Assembly: GCA_003194525.1 (NCBI GenBank)
Contig: NBIV01000589.1
Coordinates: forward strand, 1-32,813
Direction: 5' to 3'
DNA from: Gracilariopsis chorda
Lineage: Eukaryota; Rhodophyta; Florideophyceae; Gracilariales; Gracilariaceae
Length of the DNA stretch: 32,813 nt
The position numbers and the translations under genes are program-made. Below the pieces are notes generated by a model. The model was not told the origin of the DNA and did not search any database. It worked only from the letters and a program-made list of their open reading frames with translations. Shown here piece by piece: positions 1 through 9,131 of the stretch; position 1 is the stretch's first letter; every line of letters starts with the position of its first letter.

Positions 1-1
1 T

Positions 2-238
2 TTCCGGTATCACATGTACATGATACCGGATGGGTACCATCTGCCAGATGCGGTGCATCGCAAGAAAGGGTTCAAACCTCAGTTTGTGGAGGACGATACG
101 CGACTTTATGGAGCGGGTGATGATGTGGAGAATGAGGACGGAATGGATGACGTCGTGGATATAGAGAGGGAATCAGGAAGCGGCGAGGAGGAACTGGATG
201 CGGGGAGTGATGTGGGGGAAGGAACAGGGGGAGAGTGA
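2..238 (+). CDS. 3' end of an unidentified acidic protein (partial)
   Basis: The frame is open from the window edge (codon starting at base 2) to a TGA at 236-238, so this is the C-terminal 78 residues or so of a gene that begins outside the window. The first half is mixed and somewhat basic (…YHLPDAVHRKKGFKPQF…). The last 40 residues are strongly acidic and Gly/Ser-rich, like a disordered tail. I recognise no domain. The first 60 bases are dense in short hairpins (for example arms CATCT/AGATG and GATGC/GCATC), the same signature as the neighbouring retrotransposon, so this could be the end of another element. The retrotransposon inserted 32 bp after the stop codon and does not interrupt this frame. 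Confidence 0.45.
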   Translation, partial: FRYHMYMIPDGYHLPDAVHRKKGFKPQFVEDDTRLYGAGDDVENEDGMDDVVDIERESGSGEEELDAGSDVGEGTGGE

Positions 239-270
239 TTTTAGAACTGGAGGAATGAAGGGGTAAATAG

Positions 271-275
271 GGCTT
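271..275. repeat. Target-site duplication, left copy (GGCTT)
   Basis: The five bases directly before the TG of the 5' LTR are GGCTT. The same five bases directly follow the CA of the 3' LTR. A 5-bp duplication is usual for Ty3/Gypsy integrases and fixes the element ends. Confidence 0.9.
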
Positions 276-1085
276 TGAAGTGCAACGCCCTCAGGGAGGG
301 ATTCTGGGTACTTGAAACGCTTTCCCGATATTATCGGTTGTAGTGTGTTATAATGAACTACGCCCCACAATGGTGGGTAATGGACACGTGGGACACGGTT
401 TTGGGTCAATTGGCGGTTGGCCACAGTAGTGGATGTTGCCACGGAATGTGGAGTATTTTAGTTAATTTTATATTTATTATTTTCACACCCATTTCTGGGA
501 AGCTAGTACTTAGTGCGACGGCGCACTGCCGTCGCACAGTAACCTTCCCCAACAAGGGACCCCAACCTGGGGAATTGGCTCTGAGCTTTACCGCCTCCGC
601 GTGTTCTCAACTCCTCCTTGGAGGGAAGCACCGTAGTGTACGGAAGTTCACCCCCCTTGCACATCTAAAGGAGACCCATCATTGGGAGTACTAATTGTTC
701 CAATCATATTGGTGTTTCGCCCTGTATAGGGAGTCCTGTCCACCGGCATTGCCGTATCTACTCGTCGCTCTCGCGACCCACTTTGGTCCTTCCTCTTTCC
801 CCTTTTTAGGGTAGCACCTCCCGCTATCCGCGGCCTCGTGTGCGCATCCGCTCACACACCCCACTTACGTGGAAACATACCTCTACTGAGGATCACACCC
901 CGCTCACCGCGGATACCGATTTCTTCGCCTTCACCTCCTGCGCGAGTCGCGACAGGTGTCCCTGGTCTTACAAACCGGCTTCGCCGTGACACCTCTGGGA
1001 GGGCTCTACCCAACTGGGTTTCACTTCGTGAGAGGAAGATCCCGGACGTCTTTCGGTGTTTTTCCCCTTTGGGGCATTGCACACA
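276..1085 (+). repeat. 5' LTR
   Basis: This 810-bp stretch repeats at 10976-11783, begins TGAAG, ends ACA and lies next to the GGCTT duplication. It should carry the promoter and polyadenylation signals of the element. An AT-rich TTATAAT occurs near base 349, but I cannot assign a TATA box with confidence. It is full of short perfect hairpins: 325-337 (CCGAT/ATCGG), 613-624 (CCTCC/GGAGG), 631-643 (CCGTA/TACGG), 700-712 (CCAAT/ATTGG) and 764-777 (GTCGC/GCGAC). ORFs called within it are chance. Confidence 0.95.
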
Positions 1086-1088
1086 AAG

Positions 1089-1110
1089 TGGTCTCCCGAC
1101 CTAGAATCGG
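1089..1110 (+). promoter_or_regulatory. Primer binding site (tRNA-primed)
   Basis: TGG begins three bases after the 5' LTR. The reverse complement of the stretch ends TCGGGAGACCA and parses as a tRNA 3' end: part of the T loop (GATTC), four T-stem bases (TAGG), a seven-base acceptor strand (TCGGGAG), discriminator A and CCA. This supports a full-length tRNA 3'-end primer rather than self-priming. I cannot name the tRNA, but the acceptor strand does not look like initiator Met. Confidence 0.7.
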
Positions 1111-1190
1111 TTTTTGTTTTCCCTCTTACGAGGTTTATTTTCATTCACCGGAAGTTCCGTGATCCTTTCCCGTCGTAACGGTATTTTCTC

Positions 1191-3366
1191 ATGTCGAGAA
1201 ATCCCTCCGACGCGGAGCCAGTGGTTACGCGTAGTCGCTCCCGCGACAACGCGGACACATCTGAAGTTCGGTTCGTACCCCGTATCCCTATACGGACAAG
1301 TTCCAGCCGTGCTGGCGCCGCTTCATCGCGGAATGATACCCCCGACCGGGAACCCCGGAACCTCCTTTTGCCCTCGTTATCACCCCCGCAGGAGAATGCA
1401 GCATCGGCTCCGGCTGTTGCCGCAGTGCCCCAGGCACCCCGGCCTGCTCCCGCTATCGCGGCTTCAAGCCCCGTGGAACGGGCGATAACATCCCCCAGGA
1501 GACTTCCCTGGAATCCCAGGTCCGCGCTCTGTGGACCGCCCATGACAACCTTGTAGGGGAACTAAAATCCTCCAAGAGGTGGTCTCGGCAACCCCCGTAA
1601 AGGAGGTCGCCGAGAAGCTCCGTATTTTACGGTCTGACGTCAACTCCGTGTTGGAGAGTTTGGGACAACCCGCCGCCTTCATCGAAGGAGTTGAAGCCCG
1701 ATTTGATCGGATTGGTGCCCGCCTGGAGACGCTGGAGCAGTTCGTCCTCATGGACAAACCATCCCCGGGTGATCCGGTAAACGAGGCATCGCACAACGAC
1801 CAGCTTGCTGGGAAGAAGAAACGCCGTCACCGACGGAAACACCACCGAAAATATTCGGACTCCGATTCTTCGACATCGTCGGACTCATCCCGAAACCATT
1901 CGGTTAGCTCGAGCTCCTCGGACTCCGACTCGGAGGACGAGAAGCGAGGCTACTCCTCCCGCTCGAAGCGGTCATCGGCCACTGAAGGTGTGGTCCGAAC
2001 CCGCCAGAGGGGAGAAGACACCCCGGTCTCCGGGAATTGAAAACCGACAAACCCGGATTACCGGAAGCTTTTATCATACCGGTACTACCGGCTTGAAGAT
2101 TCGTCACTTGGACGTACGCCTCGTGGTACGGGAAAGGTGCGAGAATGCATTAAGCGAATGCAGCTCTCGCTCCGCAACCAGTATTTTACTGGAGAGGACC
2201 CAGTCCTAGTACTGGATTTCCTATCCCGCTTTGTAGCGGAGGCCGATATCCTCGGTATGAATGAGGGACAAGCCTATTTGGCTTTACCGTATTGCTTACG
2301 GGGAGTGGCGGAGGACCAATACACCTCTGTCAGAGGATCTTCTCGCGCCTACGAGGGAGGAGTTACTTGCTGGCCGGAGGCTGTGCAGTATCTGTTGCGC
2401 TCCTACGCCACCAACACCGCTATTCAGCAGGCTATCCTCGCTTTGCGAGATACATGCCAGCGTGCTGGAGAGACCGAGACCGATTACTCGGTGCGCCTTA
2501 ACAAGGCTTTTCCACAGATGTGGTAACGTATACCCCGCTGGGGAGCGCAGTACCATGTTCATTGATGGTCTTGACCCGCCAATCCGGAGTTTAGTTACCC
2601 GTTGTCGGAGGACAAGCGAAGGATCACCTACCTCGAGCTGGACCAACACGCTCGAGCGGAAGGGGATGCACTTCGTGCAAGAACTCCGAACAATCGGTCT
2701 AAATCCGCCAAGGCGTTGTTGCTGGAAAGCGAAGCTTCCTCTCTCCCGCTCACCGCGGATGGGAACCCTGGACAGGGATTTGATACCGTGCATTTAGCGC
2801 AGGGGGATGGTGTGTCGATACCCACCAGTGAGTGACCGTCAACGACGGAGATGACCCATGATACGGGAACAGAAGATCCCGTTCTATACGGTGGTAACAG
2901 TCGGGTTCAACCCCAACGACTCCCGTTTTCAAACGGTCAATCCCGTTATCAACGGCCTGGATGGACTGACACCCGCCCTGCGGTTCGCTTCTCCGATACT
3001 CGGAATAATAATCCACGTGTCGCGGTGCTGGCTCTCATTTGCCACCTGTGCTATACCCATGGCCATACCTCTCCTCAGTGTATTTTTTCACTGAAGGATA
3101 TGGCCAAGGTGGTGGCACATTATGAGGCCCTCACTCCAGAGGAGAAACGTTCCGTCCCGACGGCTTCCTACCTCCGTGCTAAAACGGACTTTTCCCACGC
3201 CCTACCACAGACCCCGCGTGCGCGGCAAGCTTTATACACCCCGATTCGGGAGATCACGCAACCATCCGTTGCAACCCCCGCTTATGCGGATAGAAACCCC
3301 GTCAACGGGATGAAGCACTCGTTGTCGAGGAAACCAACCCACCGCCGAAGGCGGAAAACTAACTGA
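1191..3366 (+). CDS. gag: Gag (capsid and nucleocapsid), frame broken
   Basis: Gag is the structural polyprotein that packages element RNA. ATG at 1191 opens a Pro/Ala-rich N-terminus. The frame then shifts at a C5 run near 1492-1497 and at an A4 run near 1564-1567, through a helical segment (…LESQVRALWTAHDNL…). A basic KKKRRHRRKHHRK patch and a Ser/Asp-rich tract follow (about 1815-1960). The capsid-like part lies around 2137-2620 (…VLDFLSRFVAEADILG…; …MFIDGLDPPIRSLV…). The nucleocapsid zinc knuckle, CX2CX4HX4C, is at 3040-3081. In-frame TGA codons sit at 2038-2040 and 2833-2835 with coherent protein on both sides, and there are further shifts near 2520 and 2600. As written it cannot make full Gag. 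Confidence 0.8.
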
Positions 3367-3379
3367 GGAAGTCTCCCCT

Positions 3380-4726
3380 TTGGGAGAGGCGTCCTCAAGA
3401 ACGAGGCTGTTGGCGCCCGAGGCGTCCTCGCCTCGCTCCCCGGTGAAAGTCCTCTCGAGGAAAGACACCGCTGACGTGGACTCTGCGCACCTCGGTGTGT
3501 TGCGTCGCCCGTGGATACGGAGTAAAAATCCCCGGATTCCCGGTAGAGTCTTGGTCTCGGCTAAGCGCAATTATAAGGTCTATGCCGACCTTGGCCTTGA
3601 CCCCCAGTTTATGGTGAGGTTTCTCACCGTCCTGGATACAGGTGCAGGCCCCAACTTCGTTGTGGAATCATTGTTACCCCCGCTTGTGCGGTCTCGTATC
3701 CGCTCTGACGCGGTCCCCGACATTTCGGATGCGAATAACAACCCGTTACAAACGTTGGGCACAGTGGAACTCGTCGTGAGACTTGGTACCTCCGTGGTGA
3801 AGTTGGACTTCATCGTTTGCCGTTCATTGGCAGCACCAGTCATACTGGGATGTGATTACTGCGACAGATTTGTCGACGCAATCAGGCCCCGCCTCAGACG
3901 TGTAGAACTTGGCGACGGATCGTCGGTTCCGATTGTTCGCCGCCCGCTAAAGCGGTCCTCTCGGAAACAAGTTCCGCTCCCTGCTGCGCAGGAACCACCG
4001 CCCGCGTCCCGCGAGTCCACCAAGCTCCGCGTCGCTGCCTCGGTTTCTATACCGGCTGAGTCCCAAGTCTGGGTGCAGGTAAATTCCCTTCAACACGGTC
4101 TTCGGGTTATACAACCCCTCGCCTCGTTGTACGAGAAATCCCAGCTGGCGCTGGCTAATGGAATTGTCTCCATTTCCCCGGATGTCCCTTTCCGGATATT
4201 GGTTGCAAACCTTGGCAAACACCCCCAGTATCTGGTCAAACACCAAGTAATTGGGAGTGTAACCCCCCATCCTATGGGAATGCTGCCAACAAAGATGACA
4301 GCCGCCGATGTACTCGGAGCTACCACCTCTTCTGAGGAGTTCGCCCCGCCGTCCGAAGACGTCAAGTCTAAGGAGCGGGAGGAAACCGCTACTTCAGCGC
4401 CGAACATACCGAGTAACTCGGAATTGCGAAACACACCTGTTCCACAGGACAATGCTCCATCAAGAAATGACCGGATTGATCCGGAAAAAGCACTTGAAGC
4501 GCTGGACTTTAGCCACGTGCCAGAGTCGCACCGCGACAAACTCCGTACCATGTTACGGGAATTCACCACAATGTGGGATGGCTCGCTTGGCGAGATTAAT
4601 GCAACGGAACACCGGATCGATTTAATCCCCGGTGCGCGACCGGTTGCACAACCCCTTACAGGGCAGGTCCGAAAGCTCGGGAGGAGGAGCAGTCCCAAGT
4701 GGACAAGATGCTCCGCGCAGGTGTGA
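3380..4726 (+). CDS. pol: Pol: aspartic protease part
   Basis: This is the retropepsin that processes Gag-Pol. The active-site motif Asp-Thr-Gly-Ala is at 3635-3646 within LTVLDTGAGPNFV, and the downstream hydrophobic-Gly motif (VILGCDYCDRF) is about 70 residues later. Both are typical of Ty3/Gypsy proteases. The reading is open upstream of 3380 at least to 3362, so the listed start is not a true start. It belongs to a Gag-Pol fusion entered by frameshift. The C-terminal part (…TEHRIDLIPGARPVAQP…) is the connection to reverse transcriptase. At about 4680-4683 (a G run) the frame changes to that of the reverse transcriptase, so the 3' end at 4726 is an artefact of a one-base shift. Confidence 0.85.
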   Translation: MGEASSRTRLLAPEASSPRSPVKVLSRKDTADVDSAHLGVLRRPWIRSKNPRIPGRVLVSAKRNYKVYADLGLDPQFMVRFLTVLDTGAGPNFVVESLLPPLVRSRIRSDAVPDISDANNNPLQTLGTVELVVRLGTSVVKLDFIVCRSLAAPVILGCDYCDRFVDAIRPRLRRVELGDGSSVPIVRRPLKRSSRKQVPLPAAQEPPPASRESTKLRVAASVSIPAESQVWVQVNSLQHGLRVIQPLASLYEKSQLALANGIVSISPDVPFRILVANLGKHPQYLVKHQVIGSVTPHPMGMLPTKMTAADVLGATTSSEEFAPPSEDVKSKEREETATSAPNIPSNSELRNTPVPQDNAPSRNDRIDPEKALEALDFSHVPESHRDKLRTMLREFTTMWDGSLGEINATEHRIDLIPGARPVAQPLTGQVRKLGRRSSPKWTRCSAQV

Positions 4727-6051
4727 TTGAGCCCGCTCAATCACCCTGGGCATCCCCAGTTGTACTGGCTTTAAAGGCCGACGGAACCTGGAGGTTCTGT
4801 GTCGACTACCGCCGGCTCAATGCCGTGACTGTTAGGGACACGTACCCCATCCCTCGTATGGACGAGTGCATTGACTCCCTTGGAGACGCCACCGTGTTCA
4901 CGGCCCTTGATGCCAATTGGGGATATTGGCAAGTACCTGTCAGACAGGAGGATCGCGACAAAACCGCATTCACCTGCCATGCAGGAACGTACCGCTTCAA
5001 GCGGATGCCATTTGGGTTAACCAACGCCCCCGCAACCTTTCAGCGTGCAGTAGATATTCTACTCAACCGCTTTAAGTGGCGGAGTTGTCTGGTCTACCTT
5101 GATGATATCATCATCTTCTCCAACTCGTTGGACGACCATCTCACTCACGTCCGAGACGTGCTGACCGTACTCCGCGATGCGGGAATTATCCTCAAGTTTA
5201 GGAAATGCCAGTTTTTCACAGATACTGTGAAGTATCTGGGTCACATTATCCGTCCTGGACGGTTAGCGATCGAGAAAGCTCGAGTCAAATCCCTCGTTGA
5301 GGCGAAAGAACCCCGTACTCAAACGGAACTGCGCTCTTTTCTGAGGCTGGTCAACGTCTATCAACGGTTTATCCCGAACTTTTCGGATACTGCAGTGCCC
5401 CTGAACGCGTTGTTGCGAAAGGGGAACCCCCCAAAACTGGGAATATTTACGCCCGAGCAATCGGAAGCCTTCAACTCCTTAAAGGAGGCTGTCACATCAG
5501 CACCAATCCTACATCTCCCAAAACTTGGGTTGCCATACTCCGTAGATACGGACTCGAGCGACTACCAAGTTGGGTGTGCTCTTTTTCAAACCACCCCCGA
5601 GAGGGAACGGCATCCAATTGGTTATTGGTCACGTTCGCTCAATGTTCATGAGCGGAACTACTCCGTATCGGAGAAAGAGTGCCTCGCCGTCGTATGGGCG
5701 ATGACCACCCTGCGCCCCTACCTTATGGGAGTTCACTTCACGGTGTACACGGATCATTCCTCATTGAGGTGGTTGATGAATATCTCCGACCCGTCGGGAC
5801 GCCTCATGCGCTGGAGACTCCGCCTCGCGGAATATGACTTTCATGTCATTTATAAAAAGGGTGCGCAGAACACTCAGGCCGACGCTTTATCGCGGTTACC
5901 CACAAGTGGGGAAGCACTCCCAACGGAGGATGATGAAGTCCCATGCTTCATGGCTATAGACCCGGATGATCCGGAACATGCCGTCGAGGCTAAGCCAGAA
6001 AACTTGGACCAGGATGCTGATTTTGACGAACTACTCGCATCGCGAGATTAA
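4699..6051 (+). CDS. pol: Pol: reverse transcriptase and RNase H
   Basis: This part copies element RNA into DNA and degrades the RNA strand. Reverse transcriptase motifs appear in order: FCVDYRRLN, ALDANWGYWQVPV (first catalytic Asp), FKRMPFGLTNAPATFQ, and the catalytic YLDD at 5095-5106. A Ty3-type RNase H follows, with DTDSS near 5545 (usually DTDAS), SEKECLAVVWA, YTDHSSLRWL and the closing AQNTQADALSRLP. The frame ends at a TAA (6049-6051), but the same frame continues with a plausible integrase leader (…SPEEMIREQFGDPFC…), so this stop looks like a nonsense change. Many hairpins fall inside it, for example the 8-bp stem TGATTGAG/CTCAATCA at 4724-4743. Confidence 0.95.
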   Translation: MDKMLRAGVIEPAQSPWASPVVLALKADGTWRFCVDYRRLNAVTVRDTYPIPRMDECIDSLGDATVFTALDANWGYWQVPVRQEDRDKTAFTCHAGTYRFKRMPFGLTNAPATFQRAVDILLNRFKWRSCLVYLDDIIIFSNSLDDHLTHVRDVLTVLRDAGIILKFRKCQFFTDTVKYLGHIIRPGRLAIEKARVKSLVEAKEPRTQTELRSFLRLVNVYQRFIPNFSDTAVPLNALLRKGNPPKLGIFTPEQSEAFNSLKEAVTSAPILHLPKLGLPYSVDTDSSDYQVGCALFQTTPERERHPIGYWSRSLNVHERNYSVSEKECLAVVWAMTTLRPYLMGVHFTVYTDHSSLRWLMNISDPSGRLMRWRLRLAEYDFHVIYKKGAQNTQADALSRLPTSGEALPTEDDEVPCFMAIDPDDPEHAVEAKPENLDQDADFDELLASRD

Positions 6052-7986
6052 TCTGAGAACCCGTTACCGGGAAACTTTGTACCGGTATCACCGGAAGAAA
6101 TGATCCGAGAACAATTCGGCGACCCATTCTGTACGAGAATTCGTGCCCGTATCAACGGTGGTGAAGATCTCCCTTTCGGGTAAACGACAAAGGCTACCTC
6201 GTAAGAAAGGTCGAAGCCCGCCCACAGATTGTGGTACCACATTCCCTGCAATCGCGGGTGTTACATCTATCACACTACGACCCCATTGGAGGTCACCCAG
6301 GTGGGAGGAAACTCTACCTAACCCTGCGAAGGGATTTCTATTGGCCCGCAATGACGGTGGATTGCTACGCAACTGTGCGGTTTTGTAGCGAATGCGCGAA
6401 GAATCGCGTCAAACTCCGCAAAAATGCGAAGAAGATGAAACTATTCCGCGCAAGGGCGCCGCTCGAGTTTATCGCGATCGATATTCTCGGACCATTACTC
6501 ACCACGAAACGTGGAAACAAGTTTCTACTTGTCATCACCGACCGCTTTTTCTAAGCTGGTACGGACTGTCCCTCTTCGGAGGATAACCGCTCTCACGGTG
6601 GCCCAGGCTCTGGTGACGCACTGGATTTTTGTCTACGGTCCCCCTGTAGAGGTGCTCTCTGACAACGGGAAGCAGTTCGTGAGCAAGTTCTTCCAGGATG
6701 TTTGTCGCATCCTGGATGTCAAGAACTTGTTCACGACTACCTACCACCCCCAGTGTAATGGGCAAGTTGAACGGTCTAACAAGACGTTTCTCGCGGCGTT
6801 ACGTTCCTACGTCGCTGACCACCCAAAGAATTGGGATCTGTACGCTGATGCGGTAACCTACGCGTACAATACGCAGGTACACCGGACTACCGGAGTTTCG
6901 CCATTCGAGTTAGTTCTATCTAGAACACCCCCGCCGGTGGCGCTGGAACCCCAAGCTACCTTGGACAATTTCCCATCTGTGGGTATCTACCGGCAGCAAT
7001 GGAAGCAATGGCTTTCCAAGCTGGTCCCCGCGGCACGGAAGTCTATGGCACGGGCCCAAGCCGCTTACAAGCGGGATTTTGACGCTCGCTTGCGAGGAAA
7101 ACCGTCCCCGATTCGGGCAAATAACTACGCCTTCATCAGGAAGGAATACTACAACCCGGAACGGGAGAAGCGTCACAAACTCTCGCCTGTGGCGGATGGA
7201 CCCTTCAAGGTGATCTCTGTTAACACCGACACTGTCGTGGTAGAGATGGGGGACACGCACGAACGGATTTCCCGTGATCGTGTTGTCCTTGCGCCTCCTC
7301 CCTCGTCAGAGGTAGTCCTGGGTCCAGGCAACCCCGTTTCTACGGACTCCGCTACACCGGAACAATCCGGGAGTACTAGACCTAAGGTACTACCACACCC
7401 CAGCCGGGGACTCTCAGACCTACCGACTCTGTCGGACTCACTGGCTCAGCCGGGTAATTCGGGCCCCTCAGCGCCCGCCCCTACCACATCTGCCCCACTG
7501 GCGCGCATTTATACCCGCCAGGCGGGGAATGTTATCCCTTATCCCGCCGCTCCGTCTAAGGAGGGGGAGGAGAACACTCGTTTTCGAGGAACGATATCAC
7601 CGTCGCAACGGGAAACACACCGTAACATACGGAACACTGACCGTGGAGCACGGAGTATGTCACACGACACTAATCCCCCGTTCCCGGGCAGTGCTGTGCA
7701 ACAGGAACCAGACGCGCAGGCCCCGCAAAAGCGGCAAATACACCGTTTGTCACGGGAAAACGAGAAGCCTCACTCCAAGACCGCAGCAGCGGAAAGGCAA
7801 TCGCCCAATGCCTCGAAGCCGCCGTTGGCGGAAGTCCCCTCGGAAGCGGTTCAATCAGGTCGATCAGACCCGCGCCCTGCGGAGAAGGGGCGCCCAGATA
7901 CGCCGGCCTCACAGGGGAATACCCACACCCCTCTTGGGGAAAAAGGCGGCCAAGCTGCAGTCGAAGCTTTAACCCCTGGCTTGTAA
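6052..7986 (+). CDS. pol: Pol: integrase (DDE) with GPY/F-like module and Pro-rich linker
   Basis: The integrase inserts the DNA copy into chromosomes. An N-terminal zinc-binding HHCC-like region (…SHYDPIGGHPG… to FCSECAKNR) is at about 6255-6410. The catalytic triad is complete: Asp at 6480-6482, Asp at 6661-6663 (LSDNGKQF) and Glu at 6769-6771 (GQVERSNK), with 35 residues between the last two. A GPY/F-like motif (VADGPFKVISV) is near 7190. The frame shifts near 6180 (before VNDKGYLVRKV) and at a T5 run near 6545-6549, where one T fewer gives continuous ITDRFSKLV. From about 7300 to the TAA at 7984-7986 the protein is a Pro/Ser/Arg-rich disordered linker that continues in the same frame after the stop. 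Confidence 0.92.
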
Positions 7987-8043
7987 GCACCGGAAACGCC
8001 TCCCGTCGTTGACGGAATCAAAGCCCCCGCTACGGGGAATAAT

Positions 8044-8940
8044 TTGCGCCAACCCCCGCATCGCTGCGGCGAAGAACCGAGAAACTCGGGAATAACGCGC
8101 CCCATCGCACGCTCGAAACTGGTCGTACCGGACGCTGCTCCTCCTCACGGAGATGGTGCACTGCGCTCAGCGGCAATTCCCCTGAAAAGGGTGTCATCGG
8201 CACCTGCCCAGAACCCCCCAAAGGGGAATTTTGACCAAAATACCGGTGTACCGGAGTTAGCCCCAGGCAACCCGTCAGTAGCCGGGGACACCACGGCGTC
8301 GCCGGAACGTATGGTGCAGAGCGCTCGTGCGCCTGGCAGGGAGGTGGTTTGCCACCCAATCACTGTTTCGCACGGGACCCCCCAGGGGATTGTGGAAATG
8401 ACGATCCCGCAGGAGCGGTCATCTTCCCGCAAACTCGCTGTTCGTGAGCTCAACCGCGAAGGCGGAGCCCAAGTCCCCCGCCGACTGGCGGTTCGCCCGG
8501 CCTACCGTGAAGACGGTAACAACGACACCCCAATGGGGAATGACTTGCCGGGGAAAACCGTGACACCACACAACCTCTTGAGGGATATTTTCCCGCATGA
8601 GCAGCGGCCACTAGGACAGCGCACGGCAACGTCGGAGTTATCGCCGAACACCCTGCTAAGGGACATTATACCGCACAGCGGGCAGCCCTCGCAAGGGAGT
8701 ACAACCACCACCCGGCACGGCCGGCAGGTCTACGAACGAGAGTTTGTAGTAGACCGACTTGTCGGACACACCTGGAACCAGGATGGTATTCTACAATACC
8801 GCGTCCGCTGGTACGGGTACGACCCCAGTGGGGATACGTGGGAGCCAATTGAACACCTCCCACGCTCGCAGGTTCTGCGATACCACCGTCAAACGGGAAC
8901 TGCAGCCCCAGCCACGCTGGTTAATGCCCAAGTTGGGTAA
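8044..8940 (+). CDS. pol: Pol C-terminus: disordered linker and chromodomain
   Basis: This is in the same frame as the integrase, separated only by the TAA at 7984-7986. The first 230 residues are Pro/Arg/Thr-rich and of low complexity. At 8731-8890 a chromodomain follows: FVVDRLVGHTW, YRVRWYGYDPSGDTWEP and the closing helix HLPRSQVLRYHR. The aromatic positions of the fold (Y in YRVRW, W in DTWEP) are present. In chromoviruses this domain tethers integrase to modified histone tails and guides insertion into heterochromatin. The TAA at 8938-8940 is probably the true end of Pol. Confidence 0.9.
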   Translation: MRQPPHRCGEEPRNSGITRPIARSKLVVPDAAPPHGDGALRSAAIPLKRVSSAPAQNPPKGNFDQNTGVPELAPGNPSVAGDTTASPERMVQSARAPGREVVCHPITVSHGTPQGIVEMTIPQERSSSRKLAVRELNREGGAQVPRRLAVRPAYREDGNNDTPMGNDLPGKTVTPHNLLRDIFPHEQRPLGQRTATSELSPNTLLRDIIPHSGQPSQGSTTTTRHGRQVYEREFVVDRLVGHTWNQDGILQYRVRWYGYDPSGDTWEPIEHLPRSQVLRYHRQTGTAAPATLVNAQVG

Positions 8941-9131
8941 CGTTGTCGCGCGAGCGGAGAGCGAAAGGAAAGGATAACAAGGCAAAGTCCGTCGAAGACG
9001 GGGAACTCAACCGAGAAGCACCGTTCTAAACGGGAAAGTTTATTCAAGGGAGCAGCTAGCTCCCCACAATACTACACTACACTAACTGGAATAGCCAGGG
9101 AAAGAAGAACCAGGAAACTGGACCAGAGGTT

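Noticed and set aside
838..1543. ORFs in the 5' LTR and leader, including a 132-codon minus-strand ORF
   Set aside because: They lie in LTR or antisense to gag. The LTR ORF is not preserved in the other LTR because of indels.
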